Source of the DNA: an uncultured Rhodopila sp. | GTDB lineage: Bacteria > Pseudomonadota > Alphaproteobacteria > Acetobacterales > Acetobacteraceae | Reading direction: 5' to 3' | DNA: 64,000 nucleotides | Assembly: GCA_903932145.1 (NCBI GenBank) | Contig: CAIZFE010000025.1 | Span: 1 to 64,000, forward strand | Part shown: positions 34,477 to 43,407 of the stretch, one piece after another | Layout of the letters: each line of letters begins with the position of its first letter | Position numbering within the stretch: the stretch's first letter is position 1 | Program-made: the position numbers and the translations under genes | The notes under the pieces: model-generated | Databases searched by the model: none | Seen by the model: only the letters and a program-made list of their open reading frames with translations | What the model was told of the DNA's origin: nothing

Positions 34477-35223
34477 ATGACAATCAAAGCTATCATCTTC
34501 GACGCTTACGGGACACTGTACGACGTGCAGTCGGTCGCGCGTGCCACCGAGGACGCATTCCCCGGCCGAGGCGAGTACATCACTCAGGTCTGGCGGCTGA
34601 AACAGCTTGAATACACATGGCTGCGCTCCGTCATGGGGCGATATCAGGATTTTCGCGCCGTCACCCGGGAGTCTTTGCAGTACACACTTGGCACGCTGGG
34701 GGTGGAAGTCGATCCAGCGGTGTTTGACGGGATCGTCGATGCCTACAATACGCTCTCCCCATACCCTGAGGCCGAACAGGCTCTTGCTGCCTTATCGCGC
34801 TACCGATTGGCGATCCTGTCGAACGGGAGTCCGGATATGCTGGATGCGCTTGTTCGGAACAGCGGATTCGACAGCTATCTGGAGGCGGTGATCAGCATCG
34901 ATGCGAACAGGGCCTACAAGCCCGACCCGCGCGCCTACGAACTGGTCCAGGAACGGCTGGGTGTGCTGCCGGAGGAGGTGCTCTTCGTTTCCTCCAACGG
35001 CTTCGACGTAGCGGGCGCAAAAAGCTTCGGCTTCAAGGTCGCGCGGATCGAACGCGTTTCGCCGGATGCTTTGCGCCGGGAACTGGCCGGCGGCGCACCG
35101 ATCGGCCCCGCGACGATGTTCCGCGCGCTGCGCATGCAGACGGAGGCGTTGGGGTATGTTCCCGATGTGGTGGTGGGTTCGCTGCTGGAACTGCCGGGCT
35201 TGATTGAAACATTGGGTTGGTAA
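34477..35223 (+). CDS. Haloacid dehalogenase type II-like HAD protein
   Basis: 248 residues. Motif I is AIIFDAYGTLYDVQS (catalytic Asp in FDAYGT, the type II dehalogenase form), then ILSNGSPDML, the lysine in AYKPDPRAYELV and VSSNGFDVAGAKSFGFKV; these are the key segments of L-2-haloacid dehalogenases, which displace a halogen by an aspartyl ester. Whether it acts on haloacids or a natural phosphate/ester is not decided by sequence. ATG 34477 follows AGAGGG. It sits 8 nt after hflX and may be co-transcribed with it. Confidence 0.86.
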   Translation: MTIKAIIFDAYGTLYDVQSVARATEDAFPGRGEYITQVWRLKQLEYTWLRSVMGRYQDFRAVTRESLQYTLGTLGVEVDPAVFDGIVDAYNTLSPYPEAEQALAALSRYRLAILSNGSPDMLDALVRNSGFDSYLEAVISIDANRAYKPDPRAYELVQERLGVLPEEVLFVSSNGFDVAGAKSFGFKVARIERVSPDALRRELAGGAPIGPATMFRALRMQTEALGYVPDVVVGSLLELPGLIETLGW

Positions 35224-35333
35224 TGGCGAGTCTGGCCTTCTAATGCCATTCGACGTAACGCATCGCTTGGATGCGGCCACGTCATCCGTGCTTGAGGCGA
35301 TTTGCTGTAGTTACAATCTTCCATTTGTTTAGG

Positions 35334-35345
35334 CGCGATATCGCG
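35334..35345. repeat. Short perfect palindrome between convergent genes
   Basis: CGCGATATCGCG is self-complementary over 12 bases. It lies in the 137-bp spacer where the HAD gene and alanine dehydrogenase converge. Too short for a good terminator; may be chance. Confidence 0.3.
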
Positions 35346-35360
35346 TCGGGGCCTGACGCC

Positions 35361-36491
35361 TCACACCACCACCACCGGCACCAGAACCTCCCGCACCGTC
35401 GTATATCGCAGCCCCAGCGCATGCGCGACAGCGATATGGGTGACCTGGCCGGCGTGGATGTTCAGGCCCTCGGCCAGATGCTCGTCGTCCAGCATCGCCT
35501 GACGCCACCCCTTCCCGGCCAGAGCCAGCACGAACGGCAGCGTAGCGTTGGTCAGCGCATGAGTGGAGGTCCGGGCGACCGCTCCCGGCATGTTGGTGAC
35601 GCAGTAGTGGACGACGCCTTCCTCCACATAGGTCGGATGGGAGTGCGTCGTTGGCCGGCTGGTTTCGAAGCAGCCGCCCTGGTCGATGGCGATATCGACC
35701 AATACCGAACCGGGCCGCATGCGCCGGACCATGTCTCGGGTGACCAGTTTCGGCGCTGCCGCACCGGGCACGAGAACGGCGCCTATAACCAGATCGGCCG
35801 CCAGCACCGCTTGCTCGATCGCGGCGGTGGTGGCGAACAGGGTGGTCGCCCTCGGCCCGAACTGGAGGTCCAGTTCCTTCAGGCGCGGCAGCGATTTGTC
35901 GATGATGGTGACGCTGGCCTCCAACCCCACCGCCATACGGGCGGCGTTGGTGCCGGACACGCCGCCGCCCAGCACCACGACTTTGGCGGGCGGCACACCA
36001 GGAACACCACCGAGCAGAATGCCGGCGCCGCCTTGTTCTCGTTCGAGGCAGTGGGCGCCGACCTGGACCGCCATGCGGCCGGCGACTTCGCTCATGGGGG
36101 CGAGTAACGGCAGTGTTCCGGCGCGGTCGGTGACGGTTTCATAAGCGATGCAGGTGGCGCCGGACTTCATCAGCCCCAGGGTTTGGACCTTGTCGGCGGC
36201 GAGGTGCAGGTAAGTGAAAAGAATTTGGCCCTTTCGCAGCAAAGCGATCTCGGCGGGTTGCGGTTCTTTGACCTTCACGATCAGGTCGGCGGTGGCGAAC
36301 ACCTCGGCGGCAGAGTCCAGGACGGTCGCGCCAGCGTTTCGATACACGTCATCGCCGAACCCTATCCCGGCCCCGGCATCACGCTCGACCAACACCTGAT
36401 GCCCGTGCTGGGCCAGTTCCCGCGCCCCCGCCGGGGTCAGCCCGACCCGGTACTCATGGGTCTTGATCTCCTTGGGAACGCCGATCTTCAC
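35361..36491 (-). CDS. ald: Alanine dehydrogenase
   Basis: 376 residues. It starts KIGVPKEIKTHEYRVGLTP and has VKVKEPQ (substrate lysine region), FTYLHLAADK, PMSEVAGRMAVQVGAH, the NAD-binding VVVLGGGVSGTNAARMA at about residue 170 and DIAIDQGGCFETSRPTTH. It interconverts L-alanine and pyruvate with NADH and ammonium, linking to nitrogen assimilation. GTG 36491 is chosen: AGGAG sits 7 nt upstream and the family start is M-K/R-IGVPKE; ATG 36497 would leave only 1 nt to the ribosome site. Divergent from a second HAD gene. Confidence 0.93.
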   Translation of the reverse strand: MKIGVPKEIKTHEYRVGLTPAGARELAQHGHQVLVERDAGAGIGFGDDVYRNAGATVLDSAAEVFATADLIVKVKEPQPAEIALLRKGQILFTYLHLAADKVQTLGLMKSGATCIAYETVTDRAGTLPLLAPMSEVAGRMAVQVGAHCLEREQGGAGILLGGVPGVPPAKVVVLGGGVSGTNAARMAVGLEASVTIIDKSLPRLKELDLQFGPRATTLFATTAAIEQAVLAADLVIGAVLVPGAAAPKLVTRDMVRRMRPGSVLVDIAIDQGGCFETSRPTTHSHPTYVEEGVVHYCVTNMPGAVARTSTHALTNATLPFVLALAGKGWRQAMLDDEHLAEGLNIHAGQVTHIAVAHALGLRYTTVREVLVPVVVV

Positions 36492-36626
36492 GAGCATGCT
36501 CCTGAGCGGTAATCGTCCTGAGATCGTTCGGATGGTGACCGAAATCAAGACACACATGACGGCGGACCATTCGACTCCAGCCGCGATGGCGGCCAACATC
36601 AGACCGAGCGAGACCCGAGGAAGCCC

Positions 36627-37331
36627 ATGACCGACATCGACACACTGAAATCGTCCATCAAAATCTGCATGTTCGACCAATACGGCACCGTGGTGGACAT
36701 GCAGGGCGGTCTGCGTGAGGTTGCCGCCGAATTCCTGCGCGTCAAGGAATCGCCTGTCGATCCGAACGCCTTCGTCACCTGGTGGCGGCGCACTCACTTT
36801 GAGAACTCGATGATCGACGCCCTGCTCGGCCTTGCCCACACCTCGTATCGGGAGATCGGGCATCTGTCAGTGCGTCAGGTGATGGATCGAGCCGGGATCG
36901 CCCATACGGAGGAAGACGTCCGCTTCCTGGTCGCGGCGATCGAGCGCCTGCTCTGCTTTCCCGAAGTCCCCGACGCCCTGGCTCGGTTGCACGCCCGCCA
37001 CAAGCTGGTGGTGCTATCGAACGGCGATCCGGACATGCTGGAGGCCGCGAAAGCGTATCACGGCATTCCGTTCGACGCGGTGATTTCGGTGGCCGAGGCG
37101 AACGCGTTCAAGCCGCACCACGCGACCTATGAAATGGCTGCGCGCAAGATGGGCGTGGCCACGGAGCAGGTGCTATTCGTGGCCAACCACGAATTCGACT
37201 GCGTTGGCGCGAAGGCGGCCGGAATGCGAACGGTGTTTATCGACCGCCGCCGCCGTCCGTTCGCCCGGTGGCCCCACCAACCTGATTTAATTGTGTCCAG
37301 CATGACCGAACTCGCCGACCTGTTGACCTGA
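36627..37331 (+). CDS. Haloacid dehalogenase type II-like HAD protein, second copy
   Basis: 234 residues. Motif I is ICMFDQYGTVVDMQ (Asp in FDQYGT), then VLSNGDPDMLEAA, a lysine in NAFKPHHATYEMA and VANHEFDCVGAKAAGM. It is only distantly similar to the protein at 34477 but has the same motif set, so it is a paralogous type II haloacid dehalogenase-like enzyme. The residue after motif III (H rather than N in ANHEFD) is a departure from the typical SSN pattern. Substrate unknown. ATG 36627 follows GAGGAAG; nitroreductase follows 30 nt later. Confidence 0.84.
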   Translation: MTDIDTLKSSIKICMFDQYGTVVDMQGGLREVAAEFLRVKESPVDPNAFVTWWRRTHFENSMIDALLGLAHTSYREIGHLSVRQVMDRAGIAHTEEDVRFLVAAIERLLCFPEVPDALARLHARHKLVVLSNGDPDMLEAAKAYHGIPFDAVISVAEANAFKPHHATYEMAARKMGVATEQVLFVANHEFDCVGAKAAGMRTVFIDRRRRPFARWPHQPDLIVSSMTELADLLT

Positions 37332-37361
37332 GACACCCACGCCGAAACGAAGGATCAACCT

Positions 37362-37991
37362 ATGAATACTGACCTGTTCGAAATTATCCGCACCACCCGC
37401 TCTATGCGCCGCCTGAAGCCGGACCCGGTGCCGCCAGCCCTGATCCGCCAGATACTGGAGGCCGGCACATCGGCGCCAAGCGGCGGCAACATGCAGAACT
37501 GGCGCTTCCTGGTCATCCGCGACCCGGCGATCAAGGCATCCGCGGCGCAATGGTATCGCCGGGCATGGCACGAAATCGTCGGACCGCGCTACCGTAACAG
37601 CGCGCCGGCGCCGGGATCGTCTCCGGAACGGTTCGAACGCATGCTGGCGGCGGCGGAGCATTTGGCCGATCATTTGCACGAAGCTCCGGTTTGGATCGTT
37701 CCGTGTTTGGAGGGCGGCACTCACACCAGGACCTCCGGCTCGTCGATCTATCCAGCCGTGCAGAATATGCTGCTGGCAGCCAGGGGTTTGGGATTGGGCG
37801 CGACGTTGACCACCCTGTATTTGCTGTTCGAGAAAGAAGCAGAGGCGGCTTTGGGCATACCGGACGGCGCCCATACCTATGCTATTATGCCCATCGGCTA
37901 TCCGTTGGGAAAATTCGGGCCGGTTGGCCGCACCGCGCTGGAAGATGTTGTTTTCGCGGATCGATGGGGAGAGAAGTGGTCGGAGGCGTAA
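37362..37991 (+). CDS. Nitroreductase-family flavoprotein
   Basis: 209 residues. FMN-binding signatures: IIRTTRSMRRLKPDPV at the start (phosphate-binding Arg pair), GTSAPSGGNMQNWRF (~residue 36-50), QNMLLAARGLGLGATLTT and MPIGYPLGKFGPVGR near the C-terminus. It belongs to the dimeric nitroreductase fold and likely reduces nitro-compounds or quinones with NAD(P)H; the physiological substrate cannot be told. GAAGGA lies 9 nt upstream of ATG 37362. Probably co-transcribed with the HAD gene before it. Confidence 0.88.
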   Translation: MNTDLFEIIRTTRSMRRLKPDPVPPALIRQILEAGTSAPSGGNMQNWRFLVIRDPAIKASAAQWYRRAWHEIVGPRYRNSAPAPGSSPERFERMLAAAEHLADHLHEAPVWIVPCLEGGTHTRTSGSSIYPAVQNMLLAARGLGLGATLTTLYLLFEKEAEAALGIPDGAHTYAIMPIGYPLGKFGPVGRTALEDVVFADRWGEKWSEA

Positions 37992-38012
37992 CCGCGCCTC
38001 CGACCAGGCGCG

Positions 38013-38741
38013 TTATGACAGTTTGCGTTTGAACAGATCGAAAATATCTGTCCAGGTCTGTTCCGACGCGACCGTGTCATACACGGCGCGTTCGGCGAAG
38101 CAGAAGCCGTGATGCGTGCCCTCGAAGATTTTCACTGTGGCTTTCACGTCTGTCTTCGCAAGGCTGGCCTTCAGTTCCGGGATCACATGTGCCGGCACAG
38201 ACTGGTCGTGTTCGGCGAACGCGTAGTAGAGTTCGCCCTTGATCTGTGGCAGCAGCAGATGCGACGAGTCCGGTTTATCCGTAACAATATTCACGCCGTA
38301 CAACGAAGCAGCCGCCACCATCCTGGGAAATTTCGCCGAGACGGTGGTGATGTAGCATCCGCTCATGCAATGGCCAACGCAGCCGATCGGTCCCGACTTT
38401 ACTTTGTCGTTCGCGTCGAACCAGCCGATCATCGCGGCGGTGTCGTCGGTCACCAGCGCATTGGTGATGCTGTTCATCGACGCCCGGATGACGCCCGACA
38501 TGGCATCGTCGCGGCGAGGGATATCGAAGCGAACAGTACCCAGGCGGTAGTACATGTCGGGGAGCAGGCAGAAGTAGCCCTGCTTGGCGATGCGGCGCGC
38601 CATGTTGCGCAGTTCCTCGCGTGTCCCCGGCGCATCCATGTAGAAGATCACCGGCGGAAACGGCCCCGGCCCGTCGGGACACGCCGCGAAGGCAGGCATA
38701 CGCCCGTGTTTTGTCGTGACCACTACCTCTTGTTCGTACAT
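38013..38741 (-). CDS. Dienelactone hydrolase family protein
   Basis: 242 residues with the alpha/beta hydrolase fold of dienelactone hydrolases. The nucleophile elbow is VGHCMSGCYI, a cysteine nucleophile (~residue 120) as in the family; the acid is the Asp in FAEHDQSVP and the base the His in GTHHGFCF. It hydrolyses dienelactone or related esters in the cytosol; a role in chlorocatechol degradation is possible in principle, but no catechol genes are nearby. Convergent with the nitroreductase, divergent from the serine hydrolase. Confidence 0.88.
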   Translation of the reverse strand: MYEQEVVVTTKHGRMPAFAACPDGPGPFPPVIFYMDAPGTREELRNMARRIAKQGYFCLLPDMYYRLGTVRFDIPRRDDAMSGVIRASMNSITNALVTDDTAAMIGWFDANDKVKSGPIGCVGHCMSGCYITTVSAKFPRMVAAASLYGVNIVTDKPDSSHLLLPQIKGELYYAFAEHDQSVPAHVIPELKASLAKTDVKATVKIFEGTHHGFCFAERAVYDTVASEQTWTDIFDLFKRKLS

Positions 38742-38868
38742 CGCCGTTTAATCCCCTATCGTTCAAATTAAACGCGCCACAGTCGGGCCACCGGGGGCAA
38801 TTTGCAAGCTGACCGGGAAGGGTGATAATTCGAGCAGTACGAGAACAAACATTGCATTGGGAAGTCCT

Positions 38869-40044
38869 ATGAAAAGCGCTGCCGTCATCGACAAGGCTCT
38901 GGCCACCGCCATGAATGGCGAGACAATCGCCGGTCTGGTCGCCGCCGCCGCCGATGAGCATGGCGTTATCTACTGTTCCGCATTCGGACGCCGGAACGTG
39001 AGCCAGCCCGCGCGCATGACGCAGGATTCGGTGTTCCGCATTGCCTCGATGACCAAGGCGATCACCGCGACGGCGGCAATGCAGTTGGTGGAGCAAGGCA
39101 AGCTGTCGCTCGATCAGCCCGCCCGGGAAATCCTGCCCTTCCTCGCCGACACCAAGGTTCTGCTCGGTTTCGACACAAACGATATGCCGCTGATGCGCGC
39201 GCCGCGGACGGAGATCACGTTGCGGAATCTGCTGACTCACACCGCCGGTTTCGTTTACGATACGTGGAACGAGGAGATGAATCGGTACGCGAAAATCGTC
39301 AATCTCCCCGCTGCTCGCACAGGAAAGCTGGAAGCTCTGACCGCTCCGCTGAACTTCGATCCCGGCGAGCGTTGGGAATACGGCATCAATATCGATATCG
39401 CCGGCCGGATGGTGGAGGTGGCCAGCGGGTTGGACCTGGAAACCTACATGCAACGCCATATCTGCAGCCCACTCGGTATGGTCGATACGACCTACATAGA
39501 GCGTCCGGAGTGGGAAGGCCGAATGACGACGGTGCACGCCCGCCAGGACGACGGCACGTTGAAACCAATCGATCTGCCGCCCGGGCCCGGTGCGGATCGC
39601 GAGTTTTTCGCCGGTGGCGGCGGCTTGTTCTCCACCGCATCGGATTATCTGCGGTTTTTGCGAATGTTGATGAACGGCGGTGAACTGGACGGGGTGCGGG
39701 TTCTGAAGGCCGAGACCGTTGCATTAATGTTCCAGAATCATATGGGCGAACTGGACGTGCAGCCGCTGCCAACGATGATTCCCCGGTTGTCGAACCCCGT
39801 CGATCTGTTCCCGGGGATGTCAAAGAAATGGGGCCTGAGCTTCCTGATCAACACCGAAGCCGGACATGCCGGGCGCAGCGCCGGTAGTCTGGCCTGGGCT
39901 GGATTGAACAATACTTACTATTGGCTTGATCCGGTGAAGAAGATCGCCGGTGTGTTCATGACTCAGACGTTGCCGTTCGCGGATTATACCGTGCTGGAAG
40001 CGTTGGATTCGTTTGAGAGAGCCGTTTACCAGTCGGTGGGATAA
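38869..40044 (+). CDS. Serine hydrolase, beta-lactamase class C family
   Basis: 391 residues without a clear signal peptide. The catalytic motif SMTK (SxxK) is at about residue 60 in FRIASMTKAITATAA, the tyrosine motif YGI (YxN position, with Ile in place of Asn) at about residue 170 in WEYGINIDIAG, and HAGRSAG takes the place of KTG near the C-terminus. These are the marks of class C/esterase-type serine hydrolases (EstB and similar), not of typical resistance enzymes. ATG 38869 follows GGAAG; TTG 38857 is an alternative. Ester or amide substrate unknown. Confidence 0.88.
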   Translation: MKSAAVIDKALATAMNGETIAGLVAAAADEHGVIYCSAFGRRNVSQPARMTQDSVFRIASMTKAITATAAMQLVEQGKLSLDQPAREILPFLADTKVLLGFDTNDMPLMRAPRTEITLRNLLTHTAGFVYDTWNEEMNRYAKIVNLPAARTGKLEALTAPLNFDPGERWEYGINIDIAGRMVEVASGLDLETYMQRHICSPLGMVDTTYIERPEWEGRMTTVHARQDDGTLKPIDLPPGPGADREFFAGGGGLFSTASDYLRFLRMLMNGGELDGVRVLKAETVALMFQNHMGELDVQPLPTMIPRLSNPVDLFPGMSKKWGLSFLINTEAGHAGRSAGSLAWAGLNNTYYWLDPVKKIAGVFMTQTLPFADYTVLEALDSFERAVYQSVG

Positions 40045-40048
40045 CATA

Positions 40049-40082
40049 GAGCCGTCTCAGGTTTATCGACCTGAGACGGCTC
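40049..40082. terminator. Bidirectional hairpin between convergent genes
   Basis: A perfect 14-bp inverted repeat: arms GAGCCGTCTCAGGT (40049-40062) and ACCTGAGACGGCTC (40069-40082) with a 6-nt loop TTATCG. It lies just after the serine hydrolase stop and just before the AapJ-like gene's 3' end, as expected for a terminator used by both, although no U-tract follows. Confidence 0.7.
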
Positions 40083-40091
40083 CCTACAATG

Positions 40092-41111
40092 TCAGCGGAA
40101 CGGGATCGCGTACATCAATCCGCCATTGGTCCAAAGTCCGTTCAGCCCGCGTTGCAGTTTCAGGAGACTTTCCTGGCCGACGTTGCGCTCGAAGCTTTCG
40201 CCGTAGTTGCCGACCGCGCGGATCACGTTGGCTGACCATTTCGGGTCCAGTCCCAAAGATTTGCCCATGTCGTCTCCCACGCCGAGCAAACGCTTTTGCG
40301 CGGCGGTGCCGGATTGCGACAGATCATCGACTTTGGCCCGGGTGATGCCCAGTTCCTCGGCCTCGACCATGACCGAACCGGTCCAACGCACGATTTTCGC
40401 CCAGGTCTCGTCACCGTGCCGCACGAATGGCCCGAGCGGCTCTTTGCTGATGCGTTCGGGCAGAACGACGAAGCCATCCGGCTTGCCGGATACGACGCCA
40501 ATGGCAACCGCCAGCGCGGAACTGTCCTGGCTCAGCGCGTCGCACCGGCCGCTGAAGAACGCCTGATACAGCGTCTCCTGATTTTCCATGATCACCGGCT
40601 GGAACTTCATGCCTCTGGCGGCGAACCATTCCGTTGCGTTTTGCTCGTGCGTGGTGCCTTGCGCCATGCAGATCGTGGCGCCGTTCAGGTCTGCCACGGA
40701 TTTGACTCCGGCTTCCTTGCGGACGGCGAACCCCTGACCGTCATAGAAGTTCACCGGCAAAGCGGTCAGGCCGATACTGGTGTCGCGTTGATAAGTTTCG
40801 GTCGAGTTGCGCAGCAGCACGTCGATCTCGCCGCTTTGCAGCGCGGTGAACCGCATGGCCGCCGTCAGCGGCGAGAACCGCACCTTCGCCGGATCGCCCA
40901 GTACCGCCGCCGCAACCGCCCGGCAGTAATCCGCGTCCAGGCCGCGCCATACACCCTGGCTGTCCGGCGCCGAGAACCCAGCCAGCGCCGTGTTCACCCC
41001 ACAAACGAGGATTCCGCGCGACCGCACATCGTCCAGCGTTGCCGCCTGCGCTTTTGGCTGGAAGGCCACAGCAGCGATGGTCGCGCAGGCGGCCAGGAGC
41101 AGTTTCTTCAT
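40092..41111 (-). CDS. AapJ-type general amino acid ABC transporter substrate-binding protein
   Basis: 339 residues with a signal peptide (MKKLLLAACATIAAVAFQ and AQAATLDDV). The mature part follows AapJ closely: RGILVCGVNTALAGFSAPDS, GLDADYCRAVAAAVLG, EIDVLLRNSTETYQRDTS and ISKEPLGPFVRHGD. It binds polar or branched-chain amino acids for the Aap transporter, but no aapQMP genes are here. ATG 41111 matches the signal start; ATG 41129 (345 residues) overlaps the stop of the aminotransferase gene as ATGA, so translation is coupled to it either way. Confidence 0.88.
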   Translation of the reverse strand: MKKLLLAACATIAAVAFQPKAQAATLDDVRSRGILVCGVNTALAGFSAPDSQGVWRGLDADYCRAVAAAVLGDPAKVRFSPLTAAMRFTALQSGEIDVLLRNSTETYQRDTSIGLTALPVNFYDGQGFAVRKEAGVKSVADLNGATICMAQGTTHEQNATEWFAARGMKFQPVIMENQETLYQAFFSGRCDALSQDSSALAVAIGVVSGKPDGFVVLPERISKEPLGPFVRHGDETWAKIVRWTGSVMVEAEELGITRAKVDDLSQSGTAAQKRLLGVGDDMGKSLGLDPKWSANVIRAVGNYGESFERNVGQESLLKLQRGLNGLWTNGGLMYAIPFR

Positions 41112-41125
41112 CGTGTTGTGCCTTT

Positions 41126-42472
41126 TCATGCGGTTATTCCAGTCAACGCGTCGTCGATCGCGGCACCGAGCCGGGTTACAATTATATCGATTTCATCATC
41201 ACTGACGATGTAGGGCGGCGCAAGCAGTATGTGATCGCCACGCACGCCATCGATCGTGCCACCGGACGGATAGCAGCCGAGGCCCCGGTCGAACGCCGCC
41301 TGCTTGACCCGTGCATGCAGCTTCAGTGCCGGGTCAAACGGTTGTTTGGAGGCGCGGTCAGCGACGAGTTCCATGCCTCGGAACAAGCCGCGGCCCCGAA
41401 TGTCGCCGATGTGGGGATGGTTGCCGAAGCGTTCGGTCAGGCGTTGGTCCAGCAGGTCGCCCTGCTGCCGGACACGGGCCAGCAATCCGTCGTCCCGGAT
41501 CACCTGCTGCACCGCCAAGGCCGCAGCGCAGGCTACGGGATGGGCGAGGTAGGTGTGCCCGTGTTGGAACGCCCCCGAACCGTCTCGTAAGGCGTCAACG
41601 ATGCGGGCGGATGCCAATAGGGCGCCGATCGGTTGGTAGCCGCCGCCCAGACCTTTGGCGATCGCCTGGAGATCGGGAGAGATACCTTCCTGCTCCCACG
41701 CGTGCAGCGTGCCGGTGCGGCCCATACCGCACATGACCTCGTCGAGGATCAGCAATGCGCCGTGACGGTCGCAGATGTCCCGGACGGCACGGAAATAGCC
41801 GGCCGGAGGGGGCACGCAGCCGGCCGTCGCGCCGACCACAGGTTCCGCGACGAACGCGGCGACGGTATCGGGACCCAGGCGCTGGAATTCCGCTTCCAGT
41901 TCGGCGGCCAGGCGGGCGGTGAAATCTGCTTCCGTTTCGTCGGTGCGTTGCTCGCGATAGGCAAAGGCGGGGGACACATGGCTGAACGCGTTGGACAGCA
42001 GCGGGGCATACGGCGCACGGCGATATTCGTTCCCGCCCAGTGCCAGGGCACCGAGCGTGTTGCCGTGGTAGCTTTGGCGGCGGGCGATGAAGTGTGTGCG
42101 ACTGGGTTGGCCCGTTTCGACGAAGTATTGTCTCGCCATTTTCAGCGAGGCTTCGATGGCTTCGGAGCCGCCGGAAACGAAGTAGGCGTAAGCCAGGCCG
42201 CCGGGCTCGTGTCCGACCAGCATTTCGGCCAATTCTTCCGCTGGGGTGGAGGAGAAGAAGCTGGTGTGGGCGTAGGCCAGGGTGCCGACCTGGCGCTGGA
42301 TCGCCTCGACAACGCGCTTGTGCTGGTGGCCGAGGCAACTGACCGCCGCGCCGCCGGATGCGTCGAGGACCTCGCGCCCGTCGGCGGCGGTGAGCCAGAC
42401 GCCGTGACCGGCGATCGCGATGGGCGGCGGGGCGCCGCGGAGGGTGCGATGGATGACGCGGCTTCTTGTCAT
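41126..42472 (-). CDS. Class III (omega) aminotransferase
   Basis: 448 residues; fold type I PLP enzyme of subgroup III. GHGVWLTAADGREVLDASGG, SGGSEAIEASLKMARQYF, RQSYHGNTLGALALGG, LLILDEVMCGMGRTGTLH (PLP-ring aspartate) and AIAKGLGGGYQPIGALL (PLP lysine, ~residue 278) are all present. It transfers amino groups between an omega-amino compound or amino acid and a keto acid; the exact substrate is not known. It overlaps the amino-acid binding protein gene by 4 nt, which suggests the binding protein delivers the amino compound that this enzyme processes. Confidence 0.9.
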   Translation of the reverse strand: MTRSRVIHRTLRGAPPPIAIAGHGVWLTAADGREVLDASGGAAVSCLGHQHKRVVEAIQRQVGTLAYAHTSFFSSTPAEELAEMLVGHEPGGLAYAYFVSGGSEAIEASLKMARQYFVETGQPSRTHFIARRQSYHGNTLGALALGGNEYRRAPYAPLLSNAFSHVSPAFAYREQRTDETEADFTARLAAELEAEFQRLGPDTVAAFVAEPVVGATAGCVPPPAGYFRAVRDICDRHGALLILDEVMCGMGRTGTLHAWEQEGISPDLQAIAKGLGGGYQPIGALLASARIVDALRDGSGAFQHGHTYLAHPVACAAALAVQQVIRDDGLLARVRQQGDLLDQRLTERFGNHPHIGDIRGRGLFRGMELVADRASKQPFDPALKLHARVKQAAFDRGLGCYPSGGTIDGVRGDHILLAPPYIVSDDEIDIIVTRLGAAIDDALTGITA

Positions 42473-42609
42473 GTTTTTGGTCCGGTTACGTATTGGGATT
42501 GCGCGGCCAGCCGAACCTCGGTTTCGCACAGGCGGGTGAGGGCGGATTGGCCGCCAAGAGTGAAGGTGGCGCCGGCGAGGGCCACCGAGTTTCGTGGAAA
42601 AATCACGTC
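42473..42609 (-). other. Short spacer with a possible gene remnant
   Basis: On the minus strand, in the same frame as the Uma2 gene and after its stop, 44 codons stay open (GTG at 42602, ending SQYVTGPKT) and the TGA overlaps the aminotransferase ATG. This may be the coupled 3' end of a gene whose front was lost or replaced, or chance in GC-rich DNA. Confidence 0.3.
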
Positions 42610-43224
42610 TCAGAGAGAGAACTTCGTCTCGGTGTCTTCTGGATAGACAAGCCGGGGACGCGGATTGAACGTCACGCCTGCATACAGATCGGAGAGCGGC
42701 AGGCGGACGTCGAACAGCGGCAAATCGAGGATCGAGTTTATCCCGACCATTTTGTCGCCAGTCCAACGACCGTCTGGCGCACGACGAAAAACACGAACGA
42801 AGGGATGGTCCGTGTCCGCGAGCACAATGTATTCTAACGTTGGGACTGTCTTGTAGTCTTCCAGCTTCTCGGTGAGATCGATGGCTCGAGTGGTCGGCGA
42901 CAAAACCTCCAGGACAAGTGTTGGTGCTGATGCCTCCATCGACGTGTCGTCAGGCGTGCGGCAATCGATGCCCATATCCGACTGCCGGCGGTTCCCCGCC
43001 GGAATAGCGATGTAGATTTCAGCGGTAAACGGCTGGCAGCGTTGGCCGTCAAGGTGGTTGCCAAAGCGACGGCTGGCGTTGCGTACGATGCGATCATGCC
43101 TTCTGGTCGCGCCAGCCATCATTACTGGTTCACCATCGACGAGTTCATATCGACCCTCGGCCCGGGTCGCCAGCCACCGGTAAAACTGTTTGGCGTTCAA
43201 CTTACGATAGGCTGCCTCGCTCAT
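42610..43224 (-). CDS. Uma2-family endonuclease-like protein (DUF820)
   Basis: 204 residues. The Uma2/DUF820 fold is related to restriction endonucleases: RYELVDGEPVMMAGATRRHD at the start with the EL-V-GE pattern, QSDMGIDCR (the acidic active-site position), LVLEVLSPTTRAIDLTEKLEDY with the ExxS/K region and EYIVLADTD. Such proteins are numerous in cyanobacteria and some alphaproteobacteria, often as accessory genes, role unproven. ATG 43224 has AGGAGG 7 nt upstream. It is a single gene 183 nt downstream of the Fic gene. Confidence 0.84.
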   Translation of the reverse strand: MSEAAYRKLNAKQFYRWLATRAEGRYELVDGEPVMMAGATRRHDRIVRNASRRFGNHLDGQRCQPFTAEIYIAIPAGNRRQSDMGIDCRTPDDTSMEASAPTLVLEVLSPTTRAIDLTEKLEDYKTVPTLEYIVLADTDHPFVRVFRRAPDGRWTGDKMVGINSILDLPLFDVRLPLSDLYAGVTFNPRPRLVYPEDTETKFSL

Positions 43225-43407
43225 TTTGAGCCTCCTGTCAGGTATTGTAGTCGATCCTGCGGCAAACAGCCAACCGTCGTGAGCCCGGTTTGTGCTTTCC
43301 CCGGGGGAACTCGTGGATGGGCTAAAGCCCTGCCACGGTTCGGGAAAGTGGACAATTTAGTGGCCACTGCTCCGTAACGTCGTACCTATTGTCGGATGGG
43401 GCATCCG

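Noticed and set aside
35361-36863. Longer start for alanine dehydrogenase reaching 36863
   Set aside because: It would run through the divergent HAD gene; the family N-terminus and AGGAG site point to GTG 36491.
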